The notes under the pieces are model-generated. The model made no database searches, was not told the DNA's origin, and worked only from the letters and a program-made list of their open reading frames with translations. Made by a program: the position numbers and the translations under genes. Below are positions 7,059-14,802 of a DNA stretch of 64,000 nucleotides, piece by piece. Source of the DNA: Butyrivibrio sp. INlla18 (GTDB lineage: Bacteria > Bacillota > Clostridia > Lachnospirales > Lachnospiraceae). The stretch spans positions 1 to 64,000 of the forward strand of contig NZ_FMXK01000007.1 in NCBI RefSeq assembly GCF_900103635.1, in the 5' to 3' direction. Every line of letters begins with the position of its first letter. Position 1 is the first letter of the stretch.

Positions 7059-8882
7059 TTAGTGTTTTTTTGTTTTCGTTTCTATTCTGACTGTAAAGCA
7101 CATGATTGCTAAACTTAAGAATATTACGAAGATTGCCTTCATGTTATTGATACTCTTATCAGATGTATCACCTTTTCTAGCTCCAAGAACTACTGGGATC
7201 GTAATCTTTTTGCCATCGTTACCATATGTTATCTGCTTGTTGATAACAATTGTCTGCCCATTATCATTTACAACTGAAGATGTATAATTACCAGTACTAT
7301 TAACTTTGCTCTTAGCTGTTTCCTTAGTATCGGCATCTTCCTTTTCAACAATTCCAGTGCTGACTGTGACATTTGGATCAACCAAGACCAGCTTACCCTT
7401 CTTGTAGGAGATCTTGTACTTGGAAGTAACATCATTGCCATCTTCATCTAGAATAGTGCAGGATGTAATCTCATTGGATGACTCACCAGCACCTGTCTGG
7501 CTTCCGTTAAATACTATATTAGTGATCTTGTGTCCTGGCTGAAGTGATCCAGAAACAATCTCATAAGTATCATTAGTAAGTGTTGTACCATTGTCATTTT
7601 GAACTGTAGATCCAGCCTCAAGAGTAATGCTCCTCTTAGGACTTGCAGTAACAATACTGTTACCTGCGTCTACCTTAGTCACGATCTCAGTACCAAGTGC
7701 TACCTTTTGTCCGTTGTCATCTACGCTGAATACACTGATCTGGCTAGCATCGATTGGCTTCCCATCGTAAACAAATGGAATAGAAACATTGAAATCATCA
7801 AGGCTTGTGGCCTTAACAACTGCATAAGCAGCATCGATATTTACCCAGTATTTCTTGTTGCCATACTCAAATGTAGTACCTTCGCCGTTACTACCGGCGC
7901 TTACTGTCATCTTAAAATTACCAAATTTATCATAGACATTTTTGAATAATGACTTTGGGTTGTTCTTGTCTATTACGTTAATAGTGAATCCGCCACCAAT
8001 GATATGCTCTTCACCATCACATTCAAATTCATAGTCTGCTGGATCTCCAGGAAGTGTCTGGAATTCAAATAGCAGATCAGGTTCTGGCTCTACAACTGGG
8101 TCTTCTGTTATCCCCTGATTGGTTGAGGGATCATATCCATCAGGACCAGTATATGTAGAATTAACTCTGTTTCTGATAACTCCATCAACATGAATTCCAT
8201 AGCCCATATATTTAAAGACATACCACTGTATATACTGTGTGGTAGGATCAAACTCTGGATATACTTGCTCAATTTCAACTAATGAAGGAACCTGGTTCAG
8301 AACATCATAAACAGCATTCTTAATTGTAATATCAGATTCACCCAAAGTTGACTCATCATCATTTCCAAAAATAAAATGATCGTAGTCTGTATTTACTTTA
8401 GCTGCGTAAGGTAAATATATTCCTTTTGCAAAGCTACTATAATCTGCTGAATAAAAATCCTGTGGAATAGAAGAATCCTTCTTCAGATAGAAAGAGACTC
8501 CAAAACCTTTTGCATCATCATCGCCGGCTTTTACTTCTTTTTCATTTTGTGGAATATTAGCATTTTGATTCTGGCCTGTTTCAGTAGAACCTGGATAAGC
8601 TATATCATTATCTGTGACAGTCTCTGTAGAGCCCAAATTAGATGGGTTATCATTTCTAACAGTTTCTGTAGAACCCGAATTTGATGCATCATCATTTCTG
8701 ACAGCTTCTGTAGAGCCTAAATTTGATGCATCATCAGATGTTGAAGTTGCTGTTGTCGAAGCAAGACCTGCTCCGTCATCTTCAGCAGATACAAACAAGC
8801 TCGCACCTTCGTTCCCCAAAACAAAAAGTGCCAGCATAGCCGCAACTATAAGCTTAAGCGCTGTGCCCCTAATCCTTTTCAT
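7059..8882 (-). CDS. Large cell-surface protein with N-terminal tandem repeats and C-terminal membrane anchor
   Basis: 607 residues, with GGGAGAG before ATG 8882. A signal peptide (about 1-33) is followed by four copies of a 14-residue repeat (SNLGSTEAVRNDD type, about 45-100), encoded by a 42 bp DNA repeat. The middle is acidic and beta-rich, with several MBG/Ig-like stretches (TLPGDPADYEF, YDGKPIDASQISV, LQPGHKITNIVFNGSQTGAG). The C-terminus is a single hydrophobic helix and KTKKH tail. No LPXTG motif is present. It is likely a membrane-anchored surface or adhesion protein. The exact function is not recognised. Confidence 0.72.
   Translation of the reverse strand: MKRIRGTALKLIVAAMLALFVLGNEGASLFVSAEDDGAGLASTTATSTSDDASNLGSTEAVRNDDASNSGSTETVRNDNPSNLGSTETVTDNDIAYPGSTETGQNQNANIPQNEKEVKAGDDDAKGFGVSFYLKKDSSIPQDFYSADYSSFAKGIYLPYAAKVNTDYDHFIFGNDDESTLGESDITIKNAVYDVLNQVPSLVEIEQVYPEFDPTTQYIQWYVFKYMGYGIHVDGVIRNRVNSTYTGPDGYDPSTNQGITEDPVVEPEPDLLFEFQTLPGDPADYEFECDGEEHIIGGGFTINVIDKNNPKSLFKNVYDKFGNFKMTVSAGSNGEGTTFEYGNKKYWVNIDAAYAVVKATSLDDFNVSIPFVYDGKPIDASQISVFSVDDNGQKVALGTEIVTKVDAGNSIVTASPKRSITLEAGSTVQNDNGTTLTNDTYEIVSGSLQPGHKITNIVFNGSQTGAGESSNEITSCTILDEDGNDVTSKYKISYKKGKLVLVDPNVTVSTGIVEKEDADTKETAKSKVNSTGNYTSSVVNDNGQTIVINKQITYGNDGKKITIPVVLGARKGDTSDKSINNMKAIFVIFLSLAIMCFTVRIETKTKKH
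8581..8748. repeat. 42 bp tandem repeat, about four copies, inside a surface protein gene
   Basis: The phrase TCTGTAGAGCC (or TCAGTAGAACC) recurs at 8581, 8623, 8665 and 8707, exactly 42 bp apart, encoding 14-residue units. The frame is preserved, so copy number change would lengthen or shorten the surface stalk. Confidence 0.85.
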
Positions 8883-8977
8883 TACTCTCTCCCAAATCTC
8901 ATGTATACGTACAATAATTATAATATCAAATCCGGCACTATACTTTCAATCATAAAATAGACTTTTTTCACGAAATA

Positions 8978-10357
8978 TTATATAAGTTGCATAGCATCTG
9001 CCACAGATGATACTCCGATTATATCAACGTCCTTTGCTGCGCTCTTTAGCTTGCCTGCAAGTGCCTTAGGCACAATACAAGTTTTGAATCCAAGCTTTTG
9101 GGCTTCCTGCACTCTAGCCTCTGCCATATTTACAGATCTGACTTCACCAGAAAGACCTACCTCTCCAAATGCGATCACATCATCACTTATTGGTTTGTTC
9201 TTGAAACTTGAGATGATAGCAAGGCAGATTCCAAGATCAAGTGATGGCTCTGCAACCTTCATACCACCAGCAAGATTTACATAGGCATCATAATCCGCCA
9301 TCTGAAGTCCAAGTCTCTTTTCAAGAACAGCCATAAGAAGATTGACTCTGTTATAGTCTGTTCCATTTGCCTGTCTTCTAGGAAAGCCAAAATTAGTCCT
9401 GCATACAAGTGCCTGAATCTCAATAAGTATAGGCCTTGTGCCTTCTACAGAGCATGTAACAATTGAGCCGCTGGCATTTTCTGGTCTTCCATCCAACATG
9501 AATTCAGATGGATTAGTAACTTCCACAAGACCTTTTTCCTGCATCTCAAAGACACCGATCTCATTTGTTGATCCAAAACGGTTCTTGACTGCTCTTAAGA
9601 TTCTGTAGGATGCATGTCTGTCACCTTCAAAGTAAAGAACTGTATCCACCATGTGCTCCAAAACTCTAGGGCCTGCAACCTGACCTTCTTTGGTAACATG
9701 ACCTACGATAAACACAGTAATGTTCATGCTCTTAGCAATCCTAAGAAGCACAGAAGTTGATTCTCTGACCTGTGATACGCTTCCGGGAGCAGATGATACT
9801 GCCTCGTTGTACATGGTCTGTATTGAATCGATAACTATAACTTCAGGCTTGGTTCTCTGTATAGCTTCTTCGATGTTTGCAAGATTTGTCTCGCACATGA
9901 ATTTGAGATTATCAGAAAAATCACCTATTCTGTTTGCTCTGAGTTTGATCTGACGAAGTGACTCCTCACCAGATATGTATAGAACTTCTTTTTGGTCAGC
10001 TGACAGATTGCCTGCCACCTGTAAAAGAATTGTAGACTTTCCTATTCCGGGATCTCCACCAACAAGGATAAGTGAACCTCTTACAAGTCCTCCACCCAAA
10101 ACTCTGTTAAGCTCTCCAATATGTGTATCAGCCCTTTCTTCGTCATTCATGACGATCTCTGAAAGTGACTGAGGTTTTGTATATTCTCCATTAGCAGAAG
10201 CGCTACTGATACCAACTCTTGAAGACTTTGCTACTGGTTTTACTGTCTCTTCCACAAAGGTGTTCCATTCTTTACAGCCTGGACACTGTCCCATCCATTT
10301 TGAAGATTCATATCCACAGCTTTGGCAATAGAAAACTGTCTTTATCTTTGTTGCCAT
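8978..10357 (-). CDS. radA: DNA repair protein RadA/Sms
   Basis: I start at ATG 10357, behind GGGGGAAGGG, giving 459 residues, the usual RadA length. It has the N-terminal four-cysteine zinc motif (CQSCGYESSKWMGQCPGC), a RecA-like ATPase with Walker A GDPGIGKST, the RadA signature KNRFGSTNE, and a C-terminal Lon-protease-like domain (GGMKVAEPSLDLG, FGEVGLSGEVR). RadA is a helicase-like ATPase that processes branched DNA in recombination and repair in the cytoplasm. It is preceded by a hairpin terminator and followed by a surface protein gene about 100 bp on, so it may be its own unit. Confidence 0.97.
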   Translation of the reverse strand: MATKIKTVFYCQSCGYESSKWMGQCPGCKEWNTFVEETVKPVAKSSRVGISSASANGEYTKPQSLSEIVMNDEERADTHIGELNRVLGGGLVRGSLILVGGDPGIGKSTILLQVAGNLSADQKEVLYISGEESLRQIKLRANRIGDFSDNLKFMCETNLANIEEAIQRTKPEVIVIDSIQTMYNEAVSSAPGSVSQVRESTSVLLRIAKSMNITVFIVGHVTKEGQVAGPRVLEHMVDTVLYFEGDRHASYRILRAVKNRFGSTNEIGVFEMQEKGLVEVTNPSEFMLDGRPENASGSIVTCSVEGTRPILIEIQALVCRTNFGFPRRQANGTDYNRVNLLMAVLEKRLGLQMADYDAYVNLAGGMKVAEPSLDLGICLAIISSFKNKPISDDVIAFGEVGLSGEVRSVNMAEARVQEAQKLGFKTCIVPKALAGKLKSAAKDVDIIGVSSVADAMQLI

Positions 10358-10387
10358 TTTCCCTTCCCCCAACGTTACTCTAACATA

Positions 10388-10440
10388 AAAGGCATGCCAT
10401 ATTCACAGAGCGAGCGCTTTCTGTTAAATAAAGCATGCCT
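10388..10440 (-). terminator. Long two-part hairpin between the 136-residue gene and radA
   Basis: AAAGGCATGC and GCATGCCTTT pair over an inner stem AGCG/CGCT plus ACAGA/TCTGT, with TTTTATG after it on the minus strand. It ends the gene at 10464-10874. The outer arms use the same GGCATGCC word as the arrays at 14072, 33279, 49159 and 50916, but the two CATG cores are 41 bp apart rather than 30-33. Confidence 0.7.
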
Positions 10441-10463
10441 TTGATCATTGATCTAATATTTAA

Positions 10464-10874
10464 TTATTTCTCGACTCTAACTTCGCAAAGGCCTTTACCT
10501 GAAAGTTCAACGCTGAGATTGAGCTTGCCTCCGAGGTTTGTGCTCATCTTTCCGATGCTTGTTCCATTTACAAAAACACTATATTCAGTATTCTCTAATA
10601 GACCAAGTGTGATCTGCGCGTCGTTTTCACCTTCTACGCCGAAGCTTACACCGTTTTCTGTTTCCTTGAAGTTTGTTACTGCAGTTCCAGGAACTGACTC
10701 GTAAACGAAATTCTCGTTGCTCTCAAGCTTTGTGATGTCCTTGAATGTCTTAACCTTGAGTACATCTCCGTTATGTTCAAAGTTTTCAAGTTTCTTTTTT
10801 TCTGGAAGCAGGTAGTTACCAAAGCTGATGCTTCCATCCTTTTCAGCACGTAATAACTGCTCTACGACAGCCAT
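10464..10874 (-). CDS. Conserved protein of unknown function (136 aa)
   Basis: ATG 10874 follows AGGAGGAAAG. The protein starts MAVVEQLLRAEKDGSISFGNYLL and continues as beta-rich sequence with VKTFKDITKLESN, VYESVPGTAV, NFKETENGVSF and STNLGGKLNLSVEL. No membrane segment or signal peptide is seen. From memory, close relatives in Lachnospiraceae are sometimes annotated endosialidase, but I see no catalytic motif, so that name should not be trusted. It has its own promoter and terminator between clpC and radA. Function unknown. Confidence 0.8.
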   Translation of the reverse strand: MAVVEQLLRAEKDGSISFGNYLLPEKKKLENFEHNGDVLKVKTFKDITKLESNENFVYESVPGTAVTNFKETENGVSFGVEGENDAQITLGLLENTEYSVFVNGTSIGKMSTNLGGKLNLSVELSGKGLCEVRVEK

Positions 10875-10916
10875 ATCTTTCCTCCTAAATATTAAAAGAG
10901 TTTTTTAGTTAATAAC

Positions 10917-10944
10917 ATTATAAGTCATGACACCTTAATGTAAA
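10917..10944 (-). promoter_or_regulatory. SigA-type promoter for the 136-residue gene
   Basis: On the minus strand TTTACA and TATAAT are separated by 16 bp, about 43 bp upstream of the start codon at 10874. Confidence 0.7.
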
Positions 10945-10963
10945 ATTAAAATTTTGTGACTTT

Positions 10964-13576
10964 TTATTTCTTTTTTGGTGTCTTCTTAGCTGGCTTCTTT
11001 GCCGTATTTACAGTCTTTTTAGCCTTTGTTTTTGCTGAAGGCTTTTTGGTAGTGACACTGCTTTTTGTCTTAGCAACTTTTGCTGGCTTGGTAGTCTTTA
11101 CAGTGACTTTTTTAACGGAAGTCTTCTTGCCATCTGCAGTTGTGAAGACAATCTTGTTGTCCTTGAGCCCTACAGTTACATCTGTACCAGACTTGATGTT
11201 GCCCTTTAAGAGTTCTTCTGCCATTGCATCCTCAATAGTCTGTTGGATAGCTCTCTTAAGTGGTCTTGCACCCATCTTGGCATCTGAATGCTTGGTCACA
11301 AGGTACTTCTTAACAGCTGGAGATATTGTAAGGTTAATATCCATCTGTGTTTTGCATCTCTTACTAAGATTCTGAGATAAAAGAGTCACAATATCCATCA
11401 TCTCTTTTTCTGTAAGAGTATGGAATACCATGATCTCATCTATTCTGTTGATGAACTCTGGCTTAAAGAGCTTCTTGACCTCTTCCATAACACCAGACTT
11501 CATATCTTCGTAATCCTTCTTGGCATCACTTCCAGCGCCAAAGCCAAGTTTCTTAGGGTCTACGATCTTCTGAGCTCCAACATTAGAAGTCATGATAAGG
11601 ATCGTATTCTTGAAGCTGACCTTTCTGCCCTTAGAGTCAGTGATATGTCCGTCATCAAGAACCTGTAAGAGCACGTTAAAGATATCTGGATGTGCCTTCT
11701 CGATCTCATCAAAAAGGATAACTGAATATGGATGTCTTCTAACCTTCTCGCTGAGCTGACCGCCATCATCAAATCCAACATATCCTGGAGGTGATCCGAT
11801 CATCTTTGAAACGGAATGACCTTCCATGTACTCAGACATATCAACTCTGATAAGAGCGTTCTCATCACCAAACATTGCTTCTGCAAGGGCCTTGGAAAGC
11901 TCTGTCTTACCTACACCGGTAGGTCCAAGGAACAAGAATGAACCGATAGGTCTGTTAGGATCCTGAAGTCCAACTCTTCCTCGTCTGATAGCCTTGGATA
12001 CTGCCTTAACAGCATCCTCCTGTCCGATAACTCTCTTATGAAGCACAGATTCAAGCTTAAGGAGTTTCTCAGACTCTTTTTCTGCGATCTTCTTAACAGG
12101 GATTCTGGTCCATTCAGCCACAACCTCTGCTATATCGTTCTCATTAACAATATATCCAGAAGAGAGCTCTTTTCTCTTTTCTGCACTTTTAACTCTGTTG
12201 AGCTTAGAAATGAGGCCTGTCTGCTCTTTATTGAACTTGCCAGCAGCCTCAAAATCTGAATTTCTGAGGGCATCCTCAATCTTGGAATCCAGTTCCTTGA
12301 TGGCGTCCTCAACTTCTTTTACCTTAGGTGAAACACCCATAGTACGAAGTCTTACTGCTGATGCAGCTTCATCAATAAGGTCGATTGCCTTATCTGGAAG
12401 ATTTCTGTCATTGATATATCTCTCAGAAAGGTCTACAGCTGCCTTAATGGCCTCTGGAGTAATAGTAACCTTGTGATGTTCCTCGTACTTGCTGACGATA
12501 CCTTTGAGGATATCCATAGCTTCATCCTTGGTAGGTTCATCAACGTTAACAGGCTGGAAACGTCTCTCAAGAGCCGCATCCTTTTCTACATACTTGCGAT
12601 ATTCAGAGATAGTAGTTGCACCGATCATCTGAATCTCGCCTCTTGCAAGTGATGGTTTCAAGATATTAGAAGCATCAATAGCGCCTTCTGCACCACCAGC
12701 ACCGATAAGTGTATGCATCTCGTCTACAAAGAGAATGATATTGCCATCTTCTGATACTTCCTTGATGACTTTTTTGATTCTCTCTTCAAATTCACCTCTG
12801 TACTTGGATCCAGCGATCATGCCTGAAAGATCCAAAGTTACAAGTCTCTTATTCTGAACTGTAAGAGGTACGTCGCCTGCGGCAATACGCTGTGCTAGTC
12901 CCTCTACAACTGCTGTCTTACCAACACCTGGCTCACCAATAAGACATGGGTTATTCTTGGTCCTTCTACTAAGGATCTGGATAACTCTCTTGATCTCTCT
13001 TTCTCTGCCTACTACAGGATCTAGCTTATTTTCAAGAGCAAGGGCTGTCATATCACGGCTGTACTGTGCAAGAATAGAAGCCTTCTTGCCAGCCTTTGGT
13101 GCCATCTTTTTGCCAAGATCCTCTTTTACAATATTAGGATCCTCTCCCATTGCTGCAAGAGTCTCTGCATATATCTTCTGAGCAGGAACATTAAGTGTGC
13201 TGATAAGTCTCACAGCAACATTCTCACCCTCTTTGATAAGAGCAAGTAAGATGTGCTCTGTTCCTGTCTTGTCAGCATGAAATCTCTCAGCCATTCTGTG
13301 AGCTTCTTCTAAAACCTTCTCAGCTCTTGGTGAAAAGCCGTCTTTGTCGAGAGTCTTAACATTACTCTCTGGAACGATGAGATCTCTGATCATGTCCATC
13401 ATGCGGTTCTCATCAATTCCGTTATCAATAAGGATTCTGGATGCTACGCTGCCATCTTCCAGAATGAGTCCCATTAAAATGTGCTCAGTACCTACATAGT
13501 TGAGCTTGAGACTTCTAGCTGTCTTCCTGGCAAGTTTAAGAGCATCCGCCGCCATTACAGTAAACTTAGAATCCAT
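10964..13576 (-). CDS. clpC: ClpC, ATP-dependent Clp protease ATPase subunit, with Lys-rich tail
   Basis: 870 residues. Double Clp N-repeats (about 1-145) are followed by AAA module 1 (Walker A GEPGVGKT, about 214-221; VDEMHTL), a UvrB/UvrC-like middle coil, AAA module 2 (GPTGVGKTEL; FDEIEKAHPD) and a ClpB-type C-terminal domain. ClpC unfolds proteins for ClpP in the cytoplasm. The usual end is followed by about 50 residues dominated by Lys, Thr, Pro and Ala (TKPAKVAKTKSS, KKPAKKTPKKK), which is longer and more basic than typical ClpC. It lies 17 bp after a GntR-family gene; no McsA/McsB/CtsR genes are adjacent. Confidence 0.96.
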   Translation of the reverse strand: MDSKFTVMAADALKLARKTARSLKLNYVGTEHILMGLILEDGSVASRILIDNGIDENRMMDMIRDLIVPESNVKTLDKDGFSPRAEKVLEEAHRMAERFHADKTGTEHILLALIKEGENVAVRLISTLNVPAQKIYAETLAAMGEDPNIVKEDLGKKMAPKAGKKASILAQYSRDMTALALENKLDPVVGREREIKRVIQILSRRTKNNPCLIGEPGVGKTAVVEGLAQRIAAGDVPLTVQNKRLVTLDLSGMIAGSKYRGEFEERIKKVIKEVSEDGNIILFVDEMHTLIGAGGAEGAIDASNILKPSLARGEIQMIGATTISEYRKYVEKDAALERRFQPVNVDEPTKDEAMDILKGIVSKYEEHHKVTITPEAIKAAVDLSERYINDRNLPDKAIDLIDEAASAVRLRTMGVSPKVKEVEDAIKELDSKIEDALRNSDFEAAGKFNKEQTGLISKLNRVKSAEKRKELSSGYIVNENDIAEVVAEWTRIPVKKIAEKESEKLLKLESVLHKRVIGQEDAVKAVSKAIRRGRVGLQDPNRPIGSFLFLGPTGVGKTELSKALAEAMFGDENALIRVDMSEYMEGHSVSKMIGSPPGYVGFDDGGQLSEKVRRHPYSVILFDEIEKAHPDIFNVLLQVLDDGHITDSKGRKVSFKNTILIMTSNVGAQKIVDPKKLGFGAGSDAKKDYEDMKSGVMEEVKKLFKPEFINRIDEIMVFHTLTEKEMMDIVTLLSQNLSKRCKTQMDINLTISPAVKKYLVTKHSDAKMGARPLKRAIQQTIEDAMAEELLKGNIKSGTDVTVGLKDNKIVFTTADGKKTSVKKVTVKTTKPAKVAKTKSSVTTKKPSAKTKAKKTVNTAKKPAKKTPKKK

Positions 13577-13593
13577 GTGTTGTCCTTCCTTTC

Positions 13594-13971
13594 TTACGAA
13601 TTTCTTTCGTAATTGTCGTATAACTTATCTACAAGTCCGTGGATATCTTGCCTATCAAGTCCTTTACAGATAGCTCTTGCCAGAACAACTGCAAGTTCAG
13701 ACTGAGCTTCAGATAAGGCTTTCAGCTTATTAATATCGATAGCTATAATAGCTCCGCGCCTTCTATCGATCTTAACAAAGCCATCCTGCTGCAAAATAGA
13801 ATATGCCTTATTGACAGTGTGCATATTGATTCCGATTGTCTCAGCAAGCTGTCTTACACTTGGAAGCTGCTCGCCTTCACGAAATTGAGACGTAGCAATG
13901 CCCAAGATGATCTGATTGCACAGCTGCATATAGATTGCTTCGTCACTATTAAAATCAATCTCTATGATCAT
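13594..13971 (-). CDS. GntR-family (YtrA subfamily) transcriptional regulator
   Basis: 125 residues after GGAGGCGTTT. It has an N-terminal winged helix (AIYMQLCNQIILGIA, GEQLPSVRQLAETIGINMHTVNKAYSILQQDGFV, RRGAII) and a short C-terminal dimerisation helix, the compact YtrA layout. It probably represses its own operon; since clpC is directly downstream, it may tie Clp protease level to a signal. The promoter at 14002-14029 lies just upstream, the likely place for its operator. Confidence 0.9.
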   Translation of the reverse strand: MIIEIDFNSDEAIYMQLCNQIILGIATSQFREGEQLPSVRQLAETIGINMHTVNKAYSILQQDGFVKIDRRRGAIIAIDINKLKALSEAQSELAVVLARAICKGLDRQDIHGLVDKLYDNYERNS

Positions 13972-14001
13972 AAACGCCTCCTATTTTTCTGTGATATATT
14001 T

Positions 14002-14029
14002 AGTATAACAAATAATACAGTTTAGTCAA
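14002..14029 (-). promoter_or_regulatory. Promoter of the GntR-clpC unit
   Basis: The minus strand has TTGACT, 16 bp, then TATACT, about 30 bp before the start codon. The AT-rich spacer is a plausible GntR binding site. Confidence 0.75.
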
Positions 14030-14071
14030 ATGAGTGTGATTGTTCATATTTCACTTCCTGTCAAATCAAAA

Positions 14072-14235
14072 AGCATGTCAAAGCCTCCATATTTTCAAAT
14101 AAGCATGCCATTTCTTCGTTTTTTCAACTTTCTCGGCATGCCTTTCCAAGTAATTTGCATAAAACACATGCCGCAAATTTACAAATACACCAATATTGGC
14201 ATGCTTTTTCTACACTTTTCGCCAAAAGACATGCT
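14072..14235. repeat. Array B: GGCATGCC three-pair element
   Basis: CATG cores lie at 14074, 14104, 14137, 14167, 14200 and 14230, so steps are 30, 33, 30, 33, 30. Forward words read TCGGCATGCCTTT or TTGGCATGCTTTT and inverted words AAGCATGCCA or AACACATGCCG; the first word is degenerate. Each forward-inverted pair can fold as a hairpin. It starts 43 bp outside the GntR promoter and is followed by array F. Confidence 0.88.
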
Positions 14236-14269
14236 AGGACCAGCAGTCACACATCCTTTACACTCCACC

Positions 14270-14610
14270 TTTAGTCTAATTACATATATTTGCAAGACTT
14301 CGGCTAATCTTCTCCACTTCCTTCTCTTCCCCACCCACTCTTTCTTTAGCCTAATCTTCAATACTTCCAGGCCTTCGGCTAATCTTCTCCACTCCCTTCT
14401 CTTCCCCACCCACTTTTTCTTTAGCCTAATCTTCAATACTTCCAGGCCTTCGGCTAATCTTCTCCACTTCCTTCTCTTCCTCACCCACTTTTTCTTTAGC
14501 CTAATCTTCAATACTTCCAGGCCTTCGGCTAATCTTCTCCACTTTCTTCTCTTTCTCACCCACTTTTTCTTTAGCCTAATCTTCAATACTTCCGGGTCTT
14601 CGGCTAACTT
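14270..14610. repeat. Array F: 75 bp tandem repeat with TTAGCC / GGCTAA inverted words
   Basis: CGGCTAA recurs at 14301, 14376, 14451, 14526 and 14601, exactly 75 bp apart. TTTAGCCTAA (first copy TTTAGTCTAA) lies about 31 bp before each. The intervals are also nearly identical and pyrimidine-rich (CTTCTCTTCC, CACCCACTTTTTC). Because 75 is a multiple of three, open frames run through on both strands, but these carry no start signals and look non-coding. Confidence 0.92.
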
Positions 14611-14660
14611 CCTCTGTTTTCTTCGCCCCATCCCCCGTGGCGGCGTAGACGCTCAATCAT

Positions 14661-14788
14661 CCTTGCTCTGCTTAACTACCCTTTATCAGAAAGAAAAGTC
14701 TTGTCAACTCCGAAGCCGCATAGCGGTGCGCATTTGCGCAGGGTTTACAAGACTTTTCGACTGATAAAGTAGTTCCAGCAGAGCAAGG
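14661..14788. repeat. Structured dispersed element, copy 2 of 3
   Basis: CCTTGCTCTGCT..ACTAC at 14661-14679 pairs with GTAGT..AGCAGAGCAAGG at 14769-14788. The middle arm AAAAGTCTTGT (14694-14704) pairs with ACAAGACTTTT (14747-14757), TATCAG pairs with CTGATA, and the core GCCGC..AGCGGTGCGC..GCGCA is shared with copies 1 and 3. The C-G pair at the sixth outer position is T-A in copy 3. A small GCGT-AG-ACGC hairpin (14643-14652) precedes it. Confidence 0.87.
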
Positions 14789-14802
14789 ACACCTCAGGCC
14801 AT

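Noticed and set aside
14030-14764. Long open frames across array F on both strands (244 and 150 residues)
   Set aside because: They arise because the repeat period of 75 bp is a multiple of three. The products are simple 25-residue repeats with no ribosome sites.
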